Below are positions 42,594 to 53,488 of a stretch of DNA of 64,000 bases, piece by piece. Location of the stretch: contig NZ_JARHUE010000001.1 in the NCBI RefSeq assembly GCF_029222905.1, positions 767,805 through 831,804 on the forward strand, given 5' to 3'. The DNA is from Neptuniibacter sp. CAU 1671. Lineage in GTDB: Bacteria > Pseudomonadota > Gammaproteobacteria > Pseudomonadales > Balneatricaceae. A program made the translations under genes and the position numbers. Position 1 is the first letter of the stretch, and each line of letters starts with the position of its first letter. The notes under the pieces are model-generated. The model ran no database searches and was not told the origin of the DNA. It saw only the letters and a program-made list of their open reading frames with translations.

Positions 42594-42766
42594 CTGACCG
42601 GGCATGTCCAAATAGAAGTCGCAAACATTGTAACCGCTGTGCATCTGGGCGAAAGGCCTGAAACCTGCTTAATTACCCTTTAAACATGGCGAATACGGCA
42701 TGAATACTATATGCTGCGCACCCTGCTCCATCCCCTGGTGCAGCAACTCAACACACGAGATAAATT

Positions 42767-44161
42767 ATGAGTTTTGCCGCACTCGAGCTGGCCGATACGC
42801 TGTTAAAAGCAATAGACACTCAGGGTTACACCGAACCCTCCCCGATTCAGGCTCAGGCGATCCCCGCCATTATCCAGGGCCACGATGTCATGGCCGCCGC
42901 TCAGACCGGTACCGGCAAAACCGCCGCTTTCACACTGCCGTTGCTGCAACGCCTGATGGACGGCAAACCCGCTGCCAGTAATCAGGTGCGTGCACTGGTG
43001 CTGACACCCACACGTGAGCTCGCGGCTCAGGTGGGAGAAAGTGTTCGCCTGTACGGGCAGAATACTTCTCTGCGTTCTGCGGTTGTGTATGGCGGCGTCA
43101 AGATCAATCCCCAGATGATGGCCCTGCGCAAGGGCGTAGATATTCTGGTAGCCACACCGGGGCGTTTGGTGGACCTGTATCAGCAGAATGCCGTGCGGTT
43201 TAACCAGCTGGAAATTCTGGTACTGGATGAAGCCGACCGGATGCTGGATATGGGTTTTATCCATGACATCCGCAAAATTCTGGCCCTGCTGCCAGCCAAA
43301 CGTCAGAACCTGATGTTCTCTGCTACGTTCTCAGATGAGATCCGCAAGCTGGCACGCGGTCTGGTCAACAACCCGGTCGAGGTTTCAGTAGCGGCAGCTA
43401 ACAGCACCGCTGATCGGGTGGAACAGTCGCTCACGCCGGTCGATAAAAAACAGAAATCCGCCCTGCTGATACACCTCATTAAACAGCATGGTTGGGGCCA
43501 GATTCTGATCTTTACCCGCACCAAACACGGCGCCAATAAGCTGACCCGCGAGCTGGAAGAGATCGGTCTGAAAGCCGCTGCCATTCATGGTAATAAAAGT
43601 CAGGGCGCGCGCACAAAAGCGCTGGAAGCATTTCGCAACGGAAAGATCAGCATTCTGGTAGCAACCGACATCGCCGCCCGGGGACTGGATATCGACCAGT
43701 TACCACTGGTGGTGAATTTTGACATGCCCAATGTGGCGGAAGATTACGTACACCGAATTGGACGTACGGGTCGTGCGGGGGCATCCGGACAGGCCGTTTC
43801 ACTGGTCAGTGCCGATGAGTTTGATCAGTTGACTGCCATTGAGCGCCTGATTGGCAAAAAAGTACGTCGTGTTGAGGTAGAAGAATTCGAGCCTTTGCAC
43901 CGGTTGCCGGACTCCAAGCTGAACGCCAAACCAGCGCGCCACAAGAAAAAACCCAAGGCGCATGCGCCAAAACCCGAACACCATGATGGTCAACGCCCGC
44001 CGACCCGCAAGAAAAGCCGGCCTCAGCGCAGTAGCAGTGCAAAACCTGCCACCAGTGGCAAGCCCGCTACCAGCGCCAAACCTGCTGCCTCTGCTGCGCC
44101 AAAGGCACAACAGAAGCGCAAGCCAAAACCAAAGCCTACACCAAATCCATGGCAAAGATAG
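42767..44161 (+). CDS. rhlE: DEAD-box RNA helicase RhlE
   Basis: 464 residues. ATP-dependent RNA remodelling helicase in ribosome assembly or mRNA turnover. Q motif, [34 protein letters not shown] in [18 protein letters not shown] and [10 protein letters not shown] are all intact. The tail (about 375-464) is Lys/Pro/Ala-rich with repeated KPA(T/A)S units, typical of an RNA-binding extension. Single gene; an imperfect stem (CACAGGG/CCCTGTG) follows the stop but without a T tract. Confidence 0.95.
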   Translation: MSFAALELADTLLKAIDTQGYTEPSPIQAQAIPAIIQGHDVMAAAQTGTGKTAAFTLPLLQRLMDGKPAASNQVRALVLTPTRELAAQVGESVRLYGQNTSLRSAVVYGGVKINPQMMALRKGVDILVATPGRLVDLYQQNAVRFNQLEILVLDEADRMLDMGFIHDIRKILALLPAKRQNLMFSATFSDEIRKLARGLVNNPVEVSVAAANSTADRVEQSLTPVDKKQKSALLIHLIKQHGWGQILIFTRTKHGANKLTRELEEIGLKAAAIHGNKSQGARTKALEAFRNGKISILVATDIAARGLDIDQLPLVVNFDMPNVAEDYVHRIGRTGRAGASGQAVSLVSADEFDQLTAIERLIGKKVRRVEVEEFEPLHRLPDSKLNAKPARHKKKPKAHAPKPEHHDGQRPPTRKKSRPQRSSSAKPATSGKPATSAKPAASAAPKAQQKRKPKPKPTPNPWQR

Positions 44162-44211
44162 TCACAGGGCACGTGTAACAAACCCGTACCCTGTGCTGCC
44201 TGATCAGTGGA

Positions 44212-44400
44212 TCAGCTGCTCTTTTTAGTACAGATCCCTAACAGTGAGTACAGCGGACAAAGGCTGAACACGCCGGTTGCCAGCGGGATAATACCGATCA
44301 GGCCCCACAGTGGCAGCATGCCTGCTGCAGTGGCGCCCAGCAACACCAGACCGACAATGATCCGCAAAATCCGGTCAATACCACCTACATTCTGTTTCAT
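44212..44400 (-). CDS. DUF2892 (YgaP-type) small membrane protein
   Basis: 62 residues with two membrane segments; MKQNVGGIDRILRIIVGLVLL and CPLYSLLGICTKK are the diagnostic ends of DUF2892. The same module forms the membrane tail of the rhodanese YgaP. Here it is alone, without a rhodanese domain. It lies 67 bases downstream of the Crp/Fnr gene on the same strand. Confidence 0.85.
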   Translation of the reverse strand: MKQNVGGIDRILRIIVGLVLLGATAAGMLPLWGLIGIIPLATGVFSLCPLYSLLGICTKKSS

Positions 44401-44467
44401 AACCTGTTCTCCTTATCTATCGATAACACTAATCTAGTGCTTCAACAGGCAGAACACAGTGACAAAA

Positions 44468-45133
44468 TCACATAACCGCAATTTTTTCCAAACCGGGCCG
44501 GTCACAGATCTGTATCAATCCACGTTGCAGATTGACCAGTCCCTGCCTCTCAAACTCTTTCAGTAACCGGCTGATCACCTCACGGGCACTGCCCAGCTCC
44601 CGAGCCAGTTGCTGATGGGTCAGGCGTAACCCTCCCATAGACTCGGTCTGCAGCAGCAGGTAATTAGCCAGTCGGCTATCCATACGACTGAATGCAATCT
44701 GATCGATCAGCAGCATCAGTTCTGATAACCGCTGCACATAGCCAGCAAACACAAACTCGCGCAAAACCGAGCTTTCATCCATCGCAGCCCGAAACAGCGC
44801 CACTGGAAACGCCACTGCCCGGGTTTCTGACTCAGTAAAGGCTTCCGCCTGATAAGGTTGATTACCCAGCATGCAGGCAGTGGTCAGAATACAGCTCTGC
44901 CCGGATTCAACCCGGTACAGCACAATCTCGCGACCATTCGCCGAGAGTTTCTGGACCCGGATGGCGCCCTGCAGCACCAGCACGAAATACTGGCACAGAT
45001 CACCCTGGTGAAACACCGGGGTATCAGCGGGCAGGGTCATGAGCTGGCATTGATCCAATGCCTGAGACCAGTGAGGGCTTTGACTGATTTTTTTGAGGGC
45101 TGGAAACTGATCCAGCCATTCCGGCCGGTTCAT
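44468..45133 (-). CDS. Crp/Fnr family transcriptional regulator
   Basis: 221 residues. N-terminal cyclic-nucleotide-binding-like barrel (about 25-140; VFHQGDLCQYFVLVLQGAIRV) and C-terminal winged HTH (about 150-215; LTHQQLARELGSAREVISRLLKEF). There is no N-terminal cysteine cluster, so it is not an oxygen-sensing FNR proper. RVQKLSANGREIVLYRVESGQSC is typical of the sub-branch annotated Crp/Fnr without known effector. It may control the YgaP-like gene downstream or the rnf operon on its other side (gap 71 bases, same strand). Confidence 0.88.
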   Translation of the reverse strand: MNRPEWLDQFPALKKISQSPHWSQALDQCQLMTLPADTPVFHQGDLCQYFVLVLQGAIRVQKLSANGREIVLYRVESGQSCILTTACMLGNQPYQAEAFTESETRAVAFPVALFRAAMDESSVLREFVFAGYVQRLSELMLLIDQIAFSRMDSRLANYLLLQTESMGGLRLTHQQLARELGSAREVISRLLKEFERQGLVNLQRGLIQICDRPGLEKIAVM

Positions 45134-45204
45134 ATCAGGTCCTGTGGCAGGGGCAGATCAGAGAATCATACCCGTGCCACCACAGAAACCCTAGTGGAAT
45201 AGAT

Positions 45205-45903
45205 TTACCCGGTTACACGGGCCCGTTCACGTGGCGCGGAAGAGACCGGCTCGGCAGCCTTACGTTTCTCTTCCAGTCGTTTATCAATGATATTTTTCAG
45301 GGCGATCAGCAGGCCCATGCCGACAAAGGCACCCGGCGGCAAAATCGCAAACAGGAAGCCCGGATAGTCTTCAAACAGCACCAGTTTCCAGTGCGCGGCA
45401 GCAGGACCAAACAGCAACTGCATATCAGAGAACAGAGTCCCCAGACCCAGAATTTCGCGCATTGCACCCAGCGTCATCAGCACCAGAGTGAAACCCACCC
45501 CCATCATCAGACCATCCAGCACCGACGCTGCCACCGGGTTTTTACAGGCAAAGGCATCCGCACGGCCCATGATGGCGCAGTTGGTCACGATCAGCGGGAT
45601 AAAAATACCCAGAATCAGATACAGATCGTAGGTAAACGCTTTCATCAACAGCTCAATCGCGGTTACAAAAGAGGCGATGATGATGACGAAAATCGGCAAG
45701 CGTACCGTATCCGGCACAAAATGCCGGAAGGCGGACACAGTAAAGTTCGACCCCACCAGCACCAGCGTGCTGGCCAGCCCCAGACCAATAGCATTCACTA
45801 CCGTACCGGTGACCGCCAATAACGGACACAGGCCGAGCAACTGAACCAGTGCGGGGTTGTTATCCCACAGACCGTTCAGGGTAATTTTTTTGTAATCTGC
45901 CAT
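45205..45903 (-). CDS. rnfE: Rnf complex subunit E
   Basis: 232 residues, six membrane segments. RnfE and RnfA are homologous and form the inner-membrane core of the Rnf ferredoxin:NAD+ oxidoreductase, an ion pump. [17 protein letters not shown] near the N-terminus contains the conserved Cys thought to hold an iron centre, and [16 protein letters not shown] is the second repeat. Last gene of rnfABCDGE, overlapping rnfG by one base. The charged tail ([11 protein letters not shown]) is normal. Confidence 0.96.
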   Translation of the reverse strand: MADYKKITLNGLWDNNPALVQLLGLCPLLAVTGTVVNAIGLGLASTLVLVGSNFTVSAFRHFVPDTVRLPIFVIIIASFVTAIELLMKAFTYDLYLILGIFIPLIVTNCAIMGRADAFACKNPVAASVLDGLMMGVGFTLVLMTLGAMREILGLGTLFSDMQLLFGPAAAHWKLVLFEDYPGFLFAILPPGAFVGMGLLIALKNIIDKRLEEKRKAAEPVSSAPRERARVTG

Positions 45904-46562
45904 CAGTGTGACTCCTGCCCATCATTGTTGGGCGTTTTCGTCTCGGCAAGCTGCAACAGCTTAGCCCGATTAAAGGCAAAATAATCCTGCACCAGACCGA
46001 CTGCTTTCACCACCGCTCTGGGGGTAATTGTGGCACCGGTAAACTGATCAAACCGGCCACCGTCTTTTTTTACTGCCCAGCTATTTGGATTTTCGGCTTT
46101 ACTGGTACCGTCGAAGCTCAGAATCCAGTTGGACTTCTTGAGCTCAATCTTATCACCCAGTCCCGGTGTTTCCTGATGCCCTAACACCCGCACACCGGCC
46201 ACCCGGCCATCTGCATAAATACCCACAATCAGGTTGATACGACCATTGTAACCATCGGGTGCAACTACGGGCAAAATCACCGCCGTCACCTGATCACCCT
46301 GCATCGCACGGTAGCCCGTGGCAGGCAGAGCGCTGCCGGTCAGCTCGTACGATACAAACTCGAAGCCGCTCTCCAGCAGATCATTGCTCACCTGATCTTT
46401 GGGGATAATTTCATATAACGCGCGCGCCTGCTGCTCGCGTTCGTTTTTGTCGATCCGCTCGGCCGTGCCTACCTGTGTCACAGCAATCACCGCTGCGGTC
46501 ACGATGGCAAACAGGGTCAGGGCAAAACTGCTTCTACTCAGCGAGGTCAGGAGTTGCATCAT
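45903..46562 (-). CDS. rnfG: Rnf complex subunit G
   Basis: 219 residues. One N-terminal membrane segment (about 9-27) is followed by a periplasmic FMN-binding domain. The covalent FMN attachment site is in [19 protein letters not shown], the threonine of SGAT-type motif being present (TGAT). [18 protein letters not shown] is the conserved substrate-side loop. The domain passes electrons through the periplasmic side of Rnf. Overlaps rnfD by four bases. Confidence 0.96.
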   Translation of the reverse strand: MMQLLTSLSRSSFALTLFAIVTAAVIAVTQVGTAERIDKNEREQQARALYEIIPKDQVSNDLLESGFEFVSYELTGSALPATGYRAMQGDQVTAVILPVVAPDGYNGRINLIVGIYADGRVAGVRVLGHQETPGLGDKIELKKSNWILSFDGTSKAENPNSWAVKKDGGRFDQFTGATITPRAVVKAVGLVQDYFAFNRAKLLQLAETKTPNNDGQESH

Positions 46563-47620
46563 TGACCTCCCTTCATACCGCGATTGGCCTTGGCATGGCC
46601 ATAGGTACGCGGTTGAGTGTACTGATCGATAAAGGGTGCGGCGAGGTTCATCAATAACACCGCGAACGCAACTGCATCCGGATAACCACCCCAGCCACGA
46701 ATCACATAGATCAGCAGACCAATACCGATACCAAACCAGATTTTACCGCGGTTACTGGTAGCACAGGTCACCGGATCGGTGGCGATAAAGAAAGCGCCCA
46801 GCATGGTCCCGCCCACGGTAATGTGGAAATACGGGTCCGCAAAGTCATAAGGGTCGAAGGCATAAAACACAGAAGCGATGACCGCCAGCGCACCCAGCAT
46901 TGCCATCGGCACATGATAGGTAATGACCTTACGGTAGATCAGGAAGATACCACCCATAAAGTAGGCCGCACTTACCGCGTGCCAGGCACCAATGCCATCG
47001 GCAAGCACCGGTTTTGACAGCCAGGCTTCTTCCGTGGTCATACCACCACGATGACGCATCGCATCCAGAGGTGTGGCACCGGTGTAATTATCCAGCCAGA
47101 CCGGTTCAAAGCCGGTAAAAATCACGCGCAAGGTATCGGTGAACGGCAGGATATTCCAACTGTCGGCATCCCCCAGCAGTACAAAAGGTTGGGTCCAGCG
47201 GGTCATCTCAACCGGAAACGACACAAGCAACAGAGCGTATGCCACCATCGCCGGATTAAACGGGTTCTGTCCCAGACCACCATAAAGGTGTTTGGCAATC
47301 ACCACCGCAACCAGAATGCCCACCAGCGTAATCCACCAGGGGGCATAAGGCGGCAGGGACAGGCCCAGCAGCAGCGCGGTAACCACCACACTGTAATCTT
47401 TCAGATAAAAACTGACCGGACGTTTGCGAATCAGCACGATGGCCGCTTCAAGACCCACCGCCAGCAGGATCGCCCAGCAGACATTGATCAGCGTGCCCCA
47501 GCCAAAAAACAGGGTCATGGCTGCCAGACCCGGCATACAGGCCAGAATCACCAGACGCATCACATCGCCGGTACTGCTTGCCTTGTGCAAATGGGGTGAA
47601 CTGGTTCGTATCAACGCCAT
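46559..47620 (-). CDS. rnfD: Rnf complex subunit D
   Basis: 353 residues with about nine membrane segments, homologue of NqrB. The covalent FMN threonine is in TGATPLDAMRHRGGM. RTSSPHLHKASSTGDVMRLVI opens the protein, and TDPVTCATSNRGKIWFGIGIG is conserved. Part of the ion-translocating pathway. 12 bases after the rnfC stop. Confidence 0.96.
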   Translation of the reverse strand: MALIRTSSPHLHKASSTGDVMRLVILACMPGLAAMTLFFGWGTLINVCWAILLAVGLEAAIVLIRKRPVSFYLKDYSVVVTALLLGLSLPPYAPWWITLVGILVAVVIAKHLYGGLGQNPFNPAMVAYALLLVSFPVEMTRWTQPFVLLGDADSWNILPFTDTLRVIFTGFEPVWLDNYTGATPLDAMRHRGGMTTEEAWLSKPVLADGIGAWHAVSAAYFMGGIFLIYRKVITYHVPMAMLGALAVIASVFYAFDPYDFADPYFHITVGGTMLGAFFIATDPVTCATSNRGKIWFGIGIGLLIYVIRGWGGYPDAVAFAVLLMNLAAPFIDQYTQPRTYGHAKANRGMKGGQ

Positions 47621-47632
47621 GGGTAGTGTTCC

Positions 47633-50353
47633 TTAATCGGTGAAACGACTCAGCGTCTGGTTGAGTTGTTCAGCTTTCTGGCGTGCCGCCAGCAAAGCCT
47701 CTTCCATACCATCCAGATCATCTGGCTGGGTTTCCCGTGCTTTGTCCAGTGCGCGCTCCGCTTTGGTCACGGCTGCCCGCGCCAGCGCTGCATCTATTTT
47801 CAGCTGTTTCAGATCGATACCCTGCGCGGCAGCTTTATCATTCTGCTCTGCCTCGTAGGCATCCCACGCCTGCTTGGCGTCTTCGTACAGTGCTGTCAGC
47901 CGCTCAAACTCAGACGCTGCCAGATCCAGATCGCCCTCACCGGCTTCCGCTGCTTCAACCGCAGTCTGGGCTTTTTTCAGCTTGGTGCGCATGATGGAGA
48001 CCTGCTGCTTCAGCGCCTTTGGGTCTACCTCAACCTTGGCTTCAGCTACGGCCTCGACACCACCAGCCGCCAGCCAGGCTTGCCGTGCCTCTTCATATTT
48101 GCCTTTAAGCTTATCGACACCTGCGGCCATTTTGTCTGCGGCCGGACTGCCGTTCTCCCGGGCGGTTTGTAGCGCAGCTTCGGCTTTTTTCACCTTATCT
48201 GAAGCCTGCTCCATATCTGCTTTCAGGGCTTCAAGATCCACACCATTTGACTGACCTTGCTGATTTGCCACTTCAAAATCAGATTTTGCAGACTGGTATT
48301 TCTGTTCCAGCTTCTCAACGCCGGCACGCATTTTTTCTACCGCCGGACTGCCATTGGCTTCCGAATCCGCCAGTGCCTGACGTGCTTTTTCAACCTTGAC
48401 TGCCGCACTGTCCATCGCCTCTTTCAGTCCGGCGATATCCACAGCAGCTGGCGCAACACCGGATTCAGCCGCTTCAAACGCGGTCTGAGCCTGCGCAGCT
48501 TTTGCTGTCAGTTCAGTCACTTTAGCCTGCAGTTCGGTCAGATCACCCTCACCGCTGTCCTGCGCCTGCTGCAGGGCTTTTTCCGCCTGCTTCAGTTTGG
48601 TACGGGCCACTGCCGCAGCGGTTTTAAGCTGTTTGCTGTCCAACTGAGCCGCAGGCTGAGCACCTTTTTCTGCCTGTTCCAGCGCAGCTTGGGCCGCTGC
48701 GGCTTTCTGTTCCAGTTCAGTCACAGTCGCCTGCAGGGCCTCAATGCCCTCCAGACCTTTATCCTGCGCAGATTTCAGTGCCTGCTGGGCTTTTTTCAGT
48801 TTGGTACGGGCAACGGCGGCCGCTGTTTTCAGGGCCTTGGCATCAGGCTCGGCTGCGGTCTCAGAGACTTCAGCATGACGCTGCAGTTTATCCTGCTTAA
48901 CTGCCTGCATTTTGGCGGCTTCTTCAGCACGCTGTTTGCGACGCAGCTCTTTCTCCGCCTGCTCCCGTTCCAGTCGTTCCTGACGGGCTTCAAAACGTTT
49001 ACGGGCATGATCTGCCTTGCGCTGCTCGGCTTCTTCAGCCCGGATCTCGGCCTTGGCAAAGCGGTAATACTGCACCAGTGGAATATTGCTCGGGCAGACA
49101 TAGGAGCAGGCACCACATTCGATACAGTCGAACAGGTTGTGGTTTTTCGCCTTTTCAAACTCTTTGCCCTTGGCAAACCAGTGCAGCTGCTGTGGCAGCA
49201 GCTCAGCCGGACATACCTGCTCACACATACCACAGCGGATACAGGGGTTGGCCGGTGGCGCTGGCGGCATCTCTTCAATAGTCGCCGCCAGAATGCAGTT
49301 GGTGGTTTTAATCACCGGAATCTGATCATGGGGTACGGTAAAACCCATCATCGGCCCGCCCATCACCAGGCGATAAAGCGCAGACTCAATCACCTCGGCC
49401 GCACCCAGCAGGGTTTCAAACGGGGTACCAATGCGCGCTTCCATATTATGCGGATGCTGCAGAGCCAGGCCGGTCAGGGTCACCACCCGGGAGATCAGTG
49501 GAATGCCGTGGTGAACGGCATCATGTATCGCTTTAGCGGTACCGACGTTCTGACAGACAATACCAATATCCGCCGGAATGCGACCGCTGGGGACTTCGAT
49601 GCCGGTCATCAGCTTGATCAGCTGTTTCTCACCACCTGAGGGGTATACCGTCGGCACCGAAATAATGTCGATATCGAGTTGGCTGGCACGGACCGCTTTT
49701 TCCAGCGCCCGCAGTGCCTGCGGCTTGTTGTCTTCGGTACCGATAATAATGTGATGCGGCTTGAGCAGATGCGCCATGATCTCGATGCCGCTGACAATCT
49801 CTTCGGCACGTTCACGGATCAACATGTCATCCGCCGTGATATACGGCTCGCACTCCATGGCGTTCAGAATCAGGGTATTGACGATATGGTCATCACCCAA
49901 GTGCAGCTTCACATCGGTCGGGAAGCCTGCGCCGCCCATGCCGGCAATGCCGTGCTCACGGATATAATCAATCAGATCCGCTTTTTTCAGGCGGCGGTAA
50001 TCGTCCAGCCCTTTATGATCGATCCACTCGTCCAGACCATCGGTCCGGATCACCACGCAGGGCGCCTCCATACCGGAGGTGTGCGGGATCGGACGAGGTT
50101 CAATCGCTTCGACCACACCAGAGCTGGAGGCATGCACATTCACGCTGATACGCCCTACGGCTTCAGCAATAATCTGCCCCTTCAGGACACGGTCGCCGAC
50201 ACGCACCACCGGTTCAGCAGGCGCACCAATGTGCTGGGACAGAGGAATCACCAGTGTTTCCGGCACCGGCGCGATCTGAATCGCCAGACCCGTCGATTGT
50301 TTTTTGTTTTCCGGTGGGTGAACGCCGCCGTGGAAGGCAAAGTGGGTACGCAT
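47633..50353 (-). CDS. rnfC: Rnf complex subunit C with repeated C-terminal extension
   Basis: 906 residues, against about 740 in E. coli RsxC. Cytoplasmic NADH-site subunit. The N-terminal core has GRISVNVHASSSGVVEAIE, the flavin/NADH loop GMGGAGFPTDVKL and VYPSGGEKQLI. Two [4Fe-4S] sites follow: CIRCGMCEQVC (371-381) and CIECGACSYVC (410-420). From about 440 the chain is a highly charged helix, then six imperfect repeats of about 66 residues (about 500-900), each with an ALKxxxxxARTKLKKA-like start, likely a long coiled coil. The two first repeats are the most alike. rnfB overlaps the start codon by one base. Confidence 0.95.
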   Translation of the reverse strand: MRTHFAFHGGVHPPENKKQSTGLAIQIAPVPETLVIPLSQHIGAPAEPVVRVGDRVLKGQIIAEAVGRISVNVHASSSGVVEAIEPRPIPHTSGMEAPCVVIRTDGLDEWIDHKGLDDYRRLKKADLIDYIREHGIAGMGGAGFPTDVKLHLGDDHIVNTLILNAMECEPYITADDMLIRERAEEIVSGIEIMAHLLKPHHIIIGTEDNKPQALRALEKAVRASQLDIDIISVPTVYPSGGEKQLIKLMTGIEVPSGRIPADIGIVCQNVGTAKAIHDAVHHGIPLISRVVTLTGLALQHPHNMEARIGTPFETLLGAAEVIESALYRLVMGGPMMGFTVPHDQIPVIKTTNCILAATIEEMPPAPPANPCIRCGMCEQVCPAELLPQQLHWFAKGKEFEKAKNHNLFDCIECGACSYVCPSNIPLVQYYRFAKAEIRAEEAEQRKADHARKRFEARQERLEREQAEKELRRKQRAEEAAKMQAVKQDKLQRHAEVSETAAEPDAKALKTAAAVARTKLKKAQQALKSAQDKGLEGIEALQATVTELEQKAAAAQAALEQAEKGAQPAAQLDSKQLKTAAAVARTKLKQAEKALQQAQDSGEGDLTELQAKVTELTAKAAQAQTAFEAAESGVAPAAVDIAGLKEAMDSAAVKVEKARQALADSEANGSPAVEKMRAGVEKLEQKYQSAKSDFEVANQQGQSNGVDLEALKADMEQASDKVKKAEAALQTARENGSPAADKMAAGVDKLKGKYEEARQAWLAAGGVEAVAEAKVEVDPKALKQQVSIMRTKLKKAQTAVEAAEAGEGDLDLAASEFERLTALYEDAKQAWDAYEAEQNDKAAAQGIDLKQLKIDAALARAAVTKAERALDKARETQPDDLDGMEEALLAARQKAEQLNQTLSRFTD

Positions 50354-50949
50354 CAGACGGCCCCTCCCTGCAACTGTCCACGACGATCAGTAACGATAAG
50401 CTGCTGAACACCGGGGGCTGGCAGCTCCCATTTCCAGTCACTGAGACCACTTTGTACAGGCAGCATATCAATACAGTCCACCGGACAGGGTTCTACACAC
50501 AGATCACAGCCGGTACATTCAGATTCAATCACGGTGTGCATCTGTTTGGCTGCACCGAGAATCGCATCCACCGGGCAGGCCTGGATACACTTGGTACAGC
50601 CGATACATTCATCTTCGCGGATGTAGGCGACCATTTTGACCGGCTCAGCTTCAGCCCCGGCCTCAAGCGGAACGGCTTCTACATCCAGCAGATCCGCCAG
50701 CGCTTCAACGGTACTCTGACCACCCGGCGGGCATTTATTGATCGCATCGCCGCCCGCAATCGCTTCGGCGTAAGGACGGCAGCCGGGGTAACCACACTGT
50801 CCACACTGAGTCTGTGGTAGCAGACCATCAATCTGGTCCACCAGTGGATTGCCTTCTACCCTGAATTTAACCGCGGCAAAACCCAGCAGTAGCCCAAAAG
50901 CAACGGCAAGTCCGGCCAGCGCGAGAATCGCAATCAGAATAATATTCAC
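50353..50949 (-). CDS. rnfB: Rnf complex subunit B
   Basis: 198 residues. One N-terminal membrane anchor (about 4-26) is followed by the RnfB iron-sulfur domain [17 protein letters not shown] with [10 protein letters not shown], then two ferredoxin-like clusters, [14 protein letters not shown] and [15 protein letters not shown]. Receives electrons from ferredoxin. Overlaps rnfC by one base, 10 bases after rnfA. Confidence 0.97.
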   Translation of the reverse strand: MNIILIAILALAGLAVAFGLLLGFAAVKFRVEGNPLVDQIDGLLPQTQCGQCGYPGCRPYAEAIAGGDAINKCPPGGQSTVEALADLLDVEAVPLEAGAEAEPVKMVAYIREDECIGCTKCIQACPVDAILGAAKQMHTVIESECTGCDLCVEPCPVDCIDMLPVQSGLSDWKWELPAPGVQQLIVTDRRGQLQGGAV

Positions 50950-50959
50950 TGCTGCCCCC

Positions 50960-51541
50960 TCAGAACTGAACCAGACCGGTAAAGCCCATGAAGGCCAGTG
51001 ACATCAGACCCGCGGTCACCATGCCGATGGCAGCGCCACGAAACGGCATCGGCACATCGGCCACAGCAATACGCTCGCGGATTGAGGAGAACAGCACCAG
51101 TGCCAGTGAGAAGCCCACCGCTGCACCGAAGCCGTAAAAGATCGATTCAACAAAACCGTTCATCTTCTTGATGTTCAGCAGCGCTACGCCAAGCACTGCA
51201 CAGTTGGTGGTGATCAGCGGCAGAAAAATACCCAGTACCCGATACAGCAACGGGCTGGTTTTACGGACCACCATCTCGGTGAACTGCACTACCACCGCAA
51301 TCACCAGAATAAAGGTGATGGTTTTGAGGTATTCCAGTGCCAGAGGTTCCAGCAGATAGGTGTAGGCCAGATAGCTGCAAACAGAAGAGAGCGTCAGCAC
51401 AAAGGTGGTGGCAGCAGACATCCCCATAGCAGTTTCGAGCTTGTTGGACACACCCATAAACGGGCACAGTCCAAGAAACTGAACCAACACGAAGTTGTTC
51501 ACCAGCACAGTGCTGATAATGATCAGAAGATATTCCGTCAT
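50960..51541 (-). CDS. rnfA: Rnf complex subunit A
   Basis: 193 residues from the ATG at 51541 ([20 protein letters not shown]), the family start; a frame extension to 51568 adds nine unrelated residues. Six membrane segments. [14 protein letters not shown] carries the conserved Cys, and [12 protein letters not shown] is its pseudo-repeat partner. First gene of rnfABCDGE. The 124-base gap upstream, towards cysN, is the likely promoter area, but I see no clear hexamers in it. Confidence 0.97.
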   Translation of the reverse strand: MTEYLLIIISTVLVNNFVLVQFLGLCPFMGVSNKLETAMGMSAATTFVLTLSSVCSYLAYTYLLEPLALEYLKTITFILVIAVVVQFTEMVVRKTSPLLYRVLGIFLPLITTNCAVLGVALLNIKKMNGFVESIFYGFGAAVGFSLALVLFSSIRERIAVADVPMPFRGAAIGMVTAGLMSLAFMGFTGLVQF

Positions 51542-51665
51542 ACTCGATCTGTTTCCAGGTCCGGGCACAGTGCCCGGACGCTATATTAGCAATCCCTGAA
51601 GTGTATCAACTCAGGGGGCTGAGCGGTATGGCAGCCCTTTGATCTGCCTCAAAAACAGAGATCGC

Positions 51666-53381
51666 TTAGAGCAGCGATTTCTGTTTCAGCAGAGTCAGCA
51701 CGGCTTTCACCTGTTCCGCCGGGGTCTGCTCGGACTGCAGTTCAAGATCTGCAGCACCCGAGAAGGACACGTTGATCAGACCGGCCACCGGCGCATCAGT
51801 TTCCAGCACAGATATCAGACCTGCCTGATTCAGTACCGCTGCCAGCTCAGGCAGCGCAGCATTGAACGCCGCATTCTGTGCCTGATCGTAGGCAACTACG
51901 GTACGCCCCTGATCAAACAGGGCCGCTTCCAGGCTGAACAACAGGGTACGACGCTGTTCTGCATCACCACCGGAGATAGCCAGAGCAACCGGTGTCTGAC
52001 CCAGACGCAGGCTACGCTCACCCGCGGTGATACGGCTGTCACTGACGATGCTCAGTTCTGAATCCAGTACCGCAGACGGATCATTTTCAATGATCATGCC
52101 CGCCGCCACTGTGGCGTTGGTCAGACGATCAACAATGATAAATGAACCGGTGCCGTGGTGATGACGATAATCATCGGCCACAACTGAACGTTCCAGGGTA
52201 ATTTCACAACGTGCAATTTCGTTCAGCGCCAGAGAATCCGCCGGGGACTGCTCCAGTGTATTCACATCAACACGGTGACGGATATTGCTGATGCCGCCGG
52301 CAACACGGGTGGTCGCCAGTTTCACTTCGTACTGACGGCTCTTCTGCAGAGGCTGCTCGGCCATCCAGACGACCATGGCATCAAAGCGTTTAGTGGTTTC
52401 AGGCACCGACGCAGAATGCACCAGCAGGTCGCCACGGGAGATATCAATTTCATCTTCCAGCGTCAGAGTCACGGCCATTGGCGGGAAGGCTTCAGCAATT
52501 TCACCTTCGTAAGTCACAATGGATTTAACCTTGCTGGACTTGCCGGACGGCAGCACGGTGACTTCATCACCGGGACGCACAATACCGGAGGTCAGCGTAC
52601 CGCAGTAACCACGGAAATCCAGGTTAGGACGGTTCACATACTGCACCGGGAAACGCAGATCATCAAAATTCTGGTCATTGGCAATCTCAACGTGTTCCAG
52701 AATCTGCATCAGCGGTTCGCCCTTATACCAGGACATCGGCTCAGACAGGGTCACCACGTTATCGCCTTTCAGGGCAGAGATCGGCACAAACTGAATGTCT
52801 GGCAGGTCCAGCTGCTGAGAAAAAGCCAGATAATCGGCTTTGATCTGTTCGTAACGCTCTTCGCTGAAGTCCACCAGATCCATCTTGTTGATGGCAACGA
52901 TGGTGTGTTTGATGCCCAGCAGTGACACGATAAAGCTGTGACGTTTGGTCTGCACCTGAACGCCGTAACGGGCATCGATCAGGATGATCGCCAGATCACA
53001 GGTAGATGCACCTGTCGCCATATTGCGGGTGTACTGCTCATGCCCCGGGGTGTCAGCGATGATGAATTTACGCTTGGCCGTCGAGAAGTAGCGATACGCC
53101 ACATCAATGGTAATACCCTGCTCGCGTTCCGCCTGCAGACCATCCACCAGCAACGCCAGATCCAGTTCTTCACCGGCATTACCCACGCGCTCATTATCGC
53201 GCTGCAGTGCAGCCAGCTGATCTTCATAGATCATCTTTGAATCGTGCAACAAACGACCAATCAGGGTGGATTTACCGTCATCCACGCTGCCGCAGGTCAG
53301 AAAACGCAGCAGTTCTTTGTTCTCGTGCTGTTTCAGATACGCTTCGATATCGGTGGCGATCAGATCACTCTGGTGACTCAT
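51666..53381 (-). CDS. cysN: Sulfate adenylyltransferase subunit 1 with eroded APS-kinase domain
   Basis: 571 residues. GTPase subunit that drives ATP + sulfate to APS with CysD. G1 [13 protein letters not shown] (31-43), G3 DTPGHEQY, G4 NKMD, and EF-Tu-like domains 2-3 are intact; E. coli CysN stops near 475. The extra ~105 residues (about 465-571) align in place with the APS kinase (CysC) part of CysNC fusions, but its P-loop reads [14 protein letters not shown] (467-480) with no GKS/T, and sequence after it is only weakly CysC-like. I infer a dead kinase domain. The start of the gene is 107 bases from the cysD stop, same strand. Confidence 0.94.
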   Translation of the reverse strand: MSHQSDLIATDIEAYLKQHENKELLRFLTCGSVDDGKSTLIGRLLHDSKMIYEDQLAALQRDNERVGNAGEELDLALLVDGLQAEREQGITIDVAYRYFSTAKRKFIIADTPGHEQYTRNMATGASTCDLAIILIDARYGVQVQTKRHSFIVSLLGIKHTIVAINKMDLVDFSEERYEQIKADYLAFSQQLDLPDIQFVPISALKGDNVVTLSEPMSWYKGEPLMQILEHVEIANDQNFDDLRFPVQYVNRPNLDFRGYCGTLTSGIVRPGDEVTVLPSGKSSKVKSIVTYEGEIAEAFPPMAVTLTLEDEIDISRGDLLVHSASVPETTKRFDAMVVWMAEQPLQKSRQYEVKLATTRVAGGISNIRHRVDVNTLEQSPADSLALNEIARCEITLERSVVADDYRHHHGTGSFIIVDRLTNATVAAGMIIENDPSAVLDSELSIVSDSRITAGERSLRLGQTPVALAISGGDAEQRRTLLFSLEAALFDQGRTVVAYDQAQNAAFNAALPELAAVLNQAGLISVLETDAPVAGLINVSFSGAADLELQSEQTPAEQVKAVLTLLKQKSLL

Positions 53382-53488
53382 AATTCACGTGCTCTTTGCG
53401 CTAGGCTGCCGTCCATAAACAACAGCTAAAATTCTTTAAATTCGTCAAATGTGCCAGCATGTGGCGGCCATTTCGGCAAATCCTGGAT

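Noticed and set aside
44161..44205. CACAGGG/CCCTGTG stem after rhlE as a terminator
   Set aside because: Seven-base stem with a long loop and no T tract; too weak to call.
48257..49639. 460-codon plus-strand frame opposite rnfC
   Set aside because: It mirrors the repetitive Ala/Lys/Glu coding of the RnfC tail and has a Phe/Leu/Arg-rich sequence unlike a protein.
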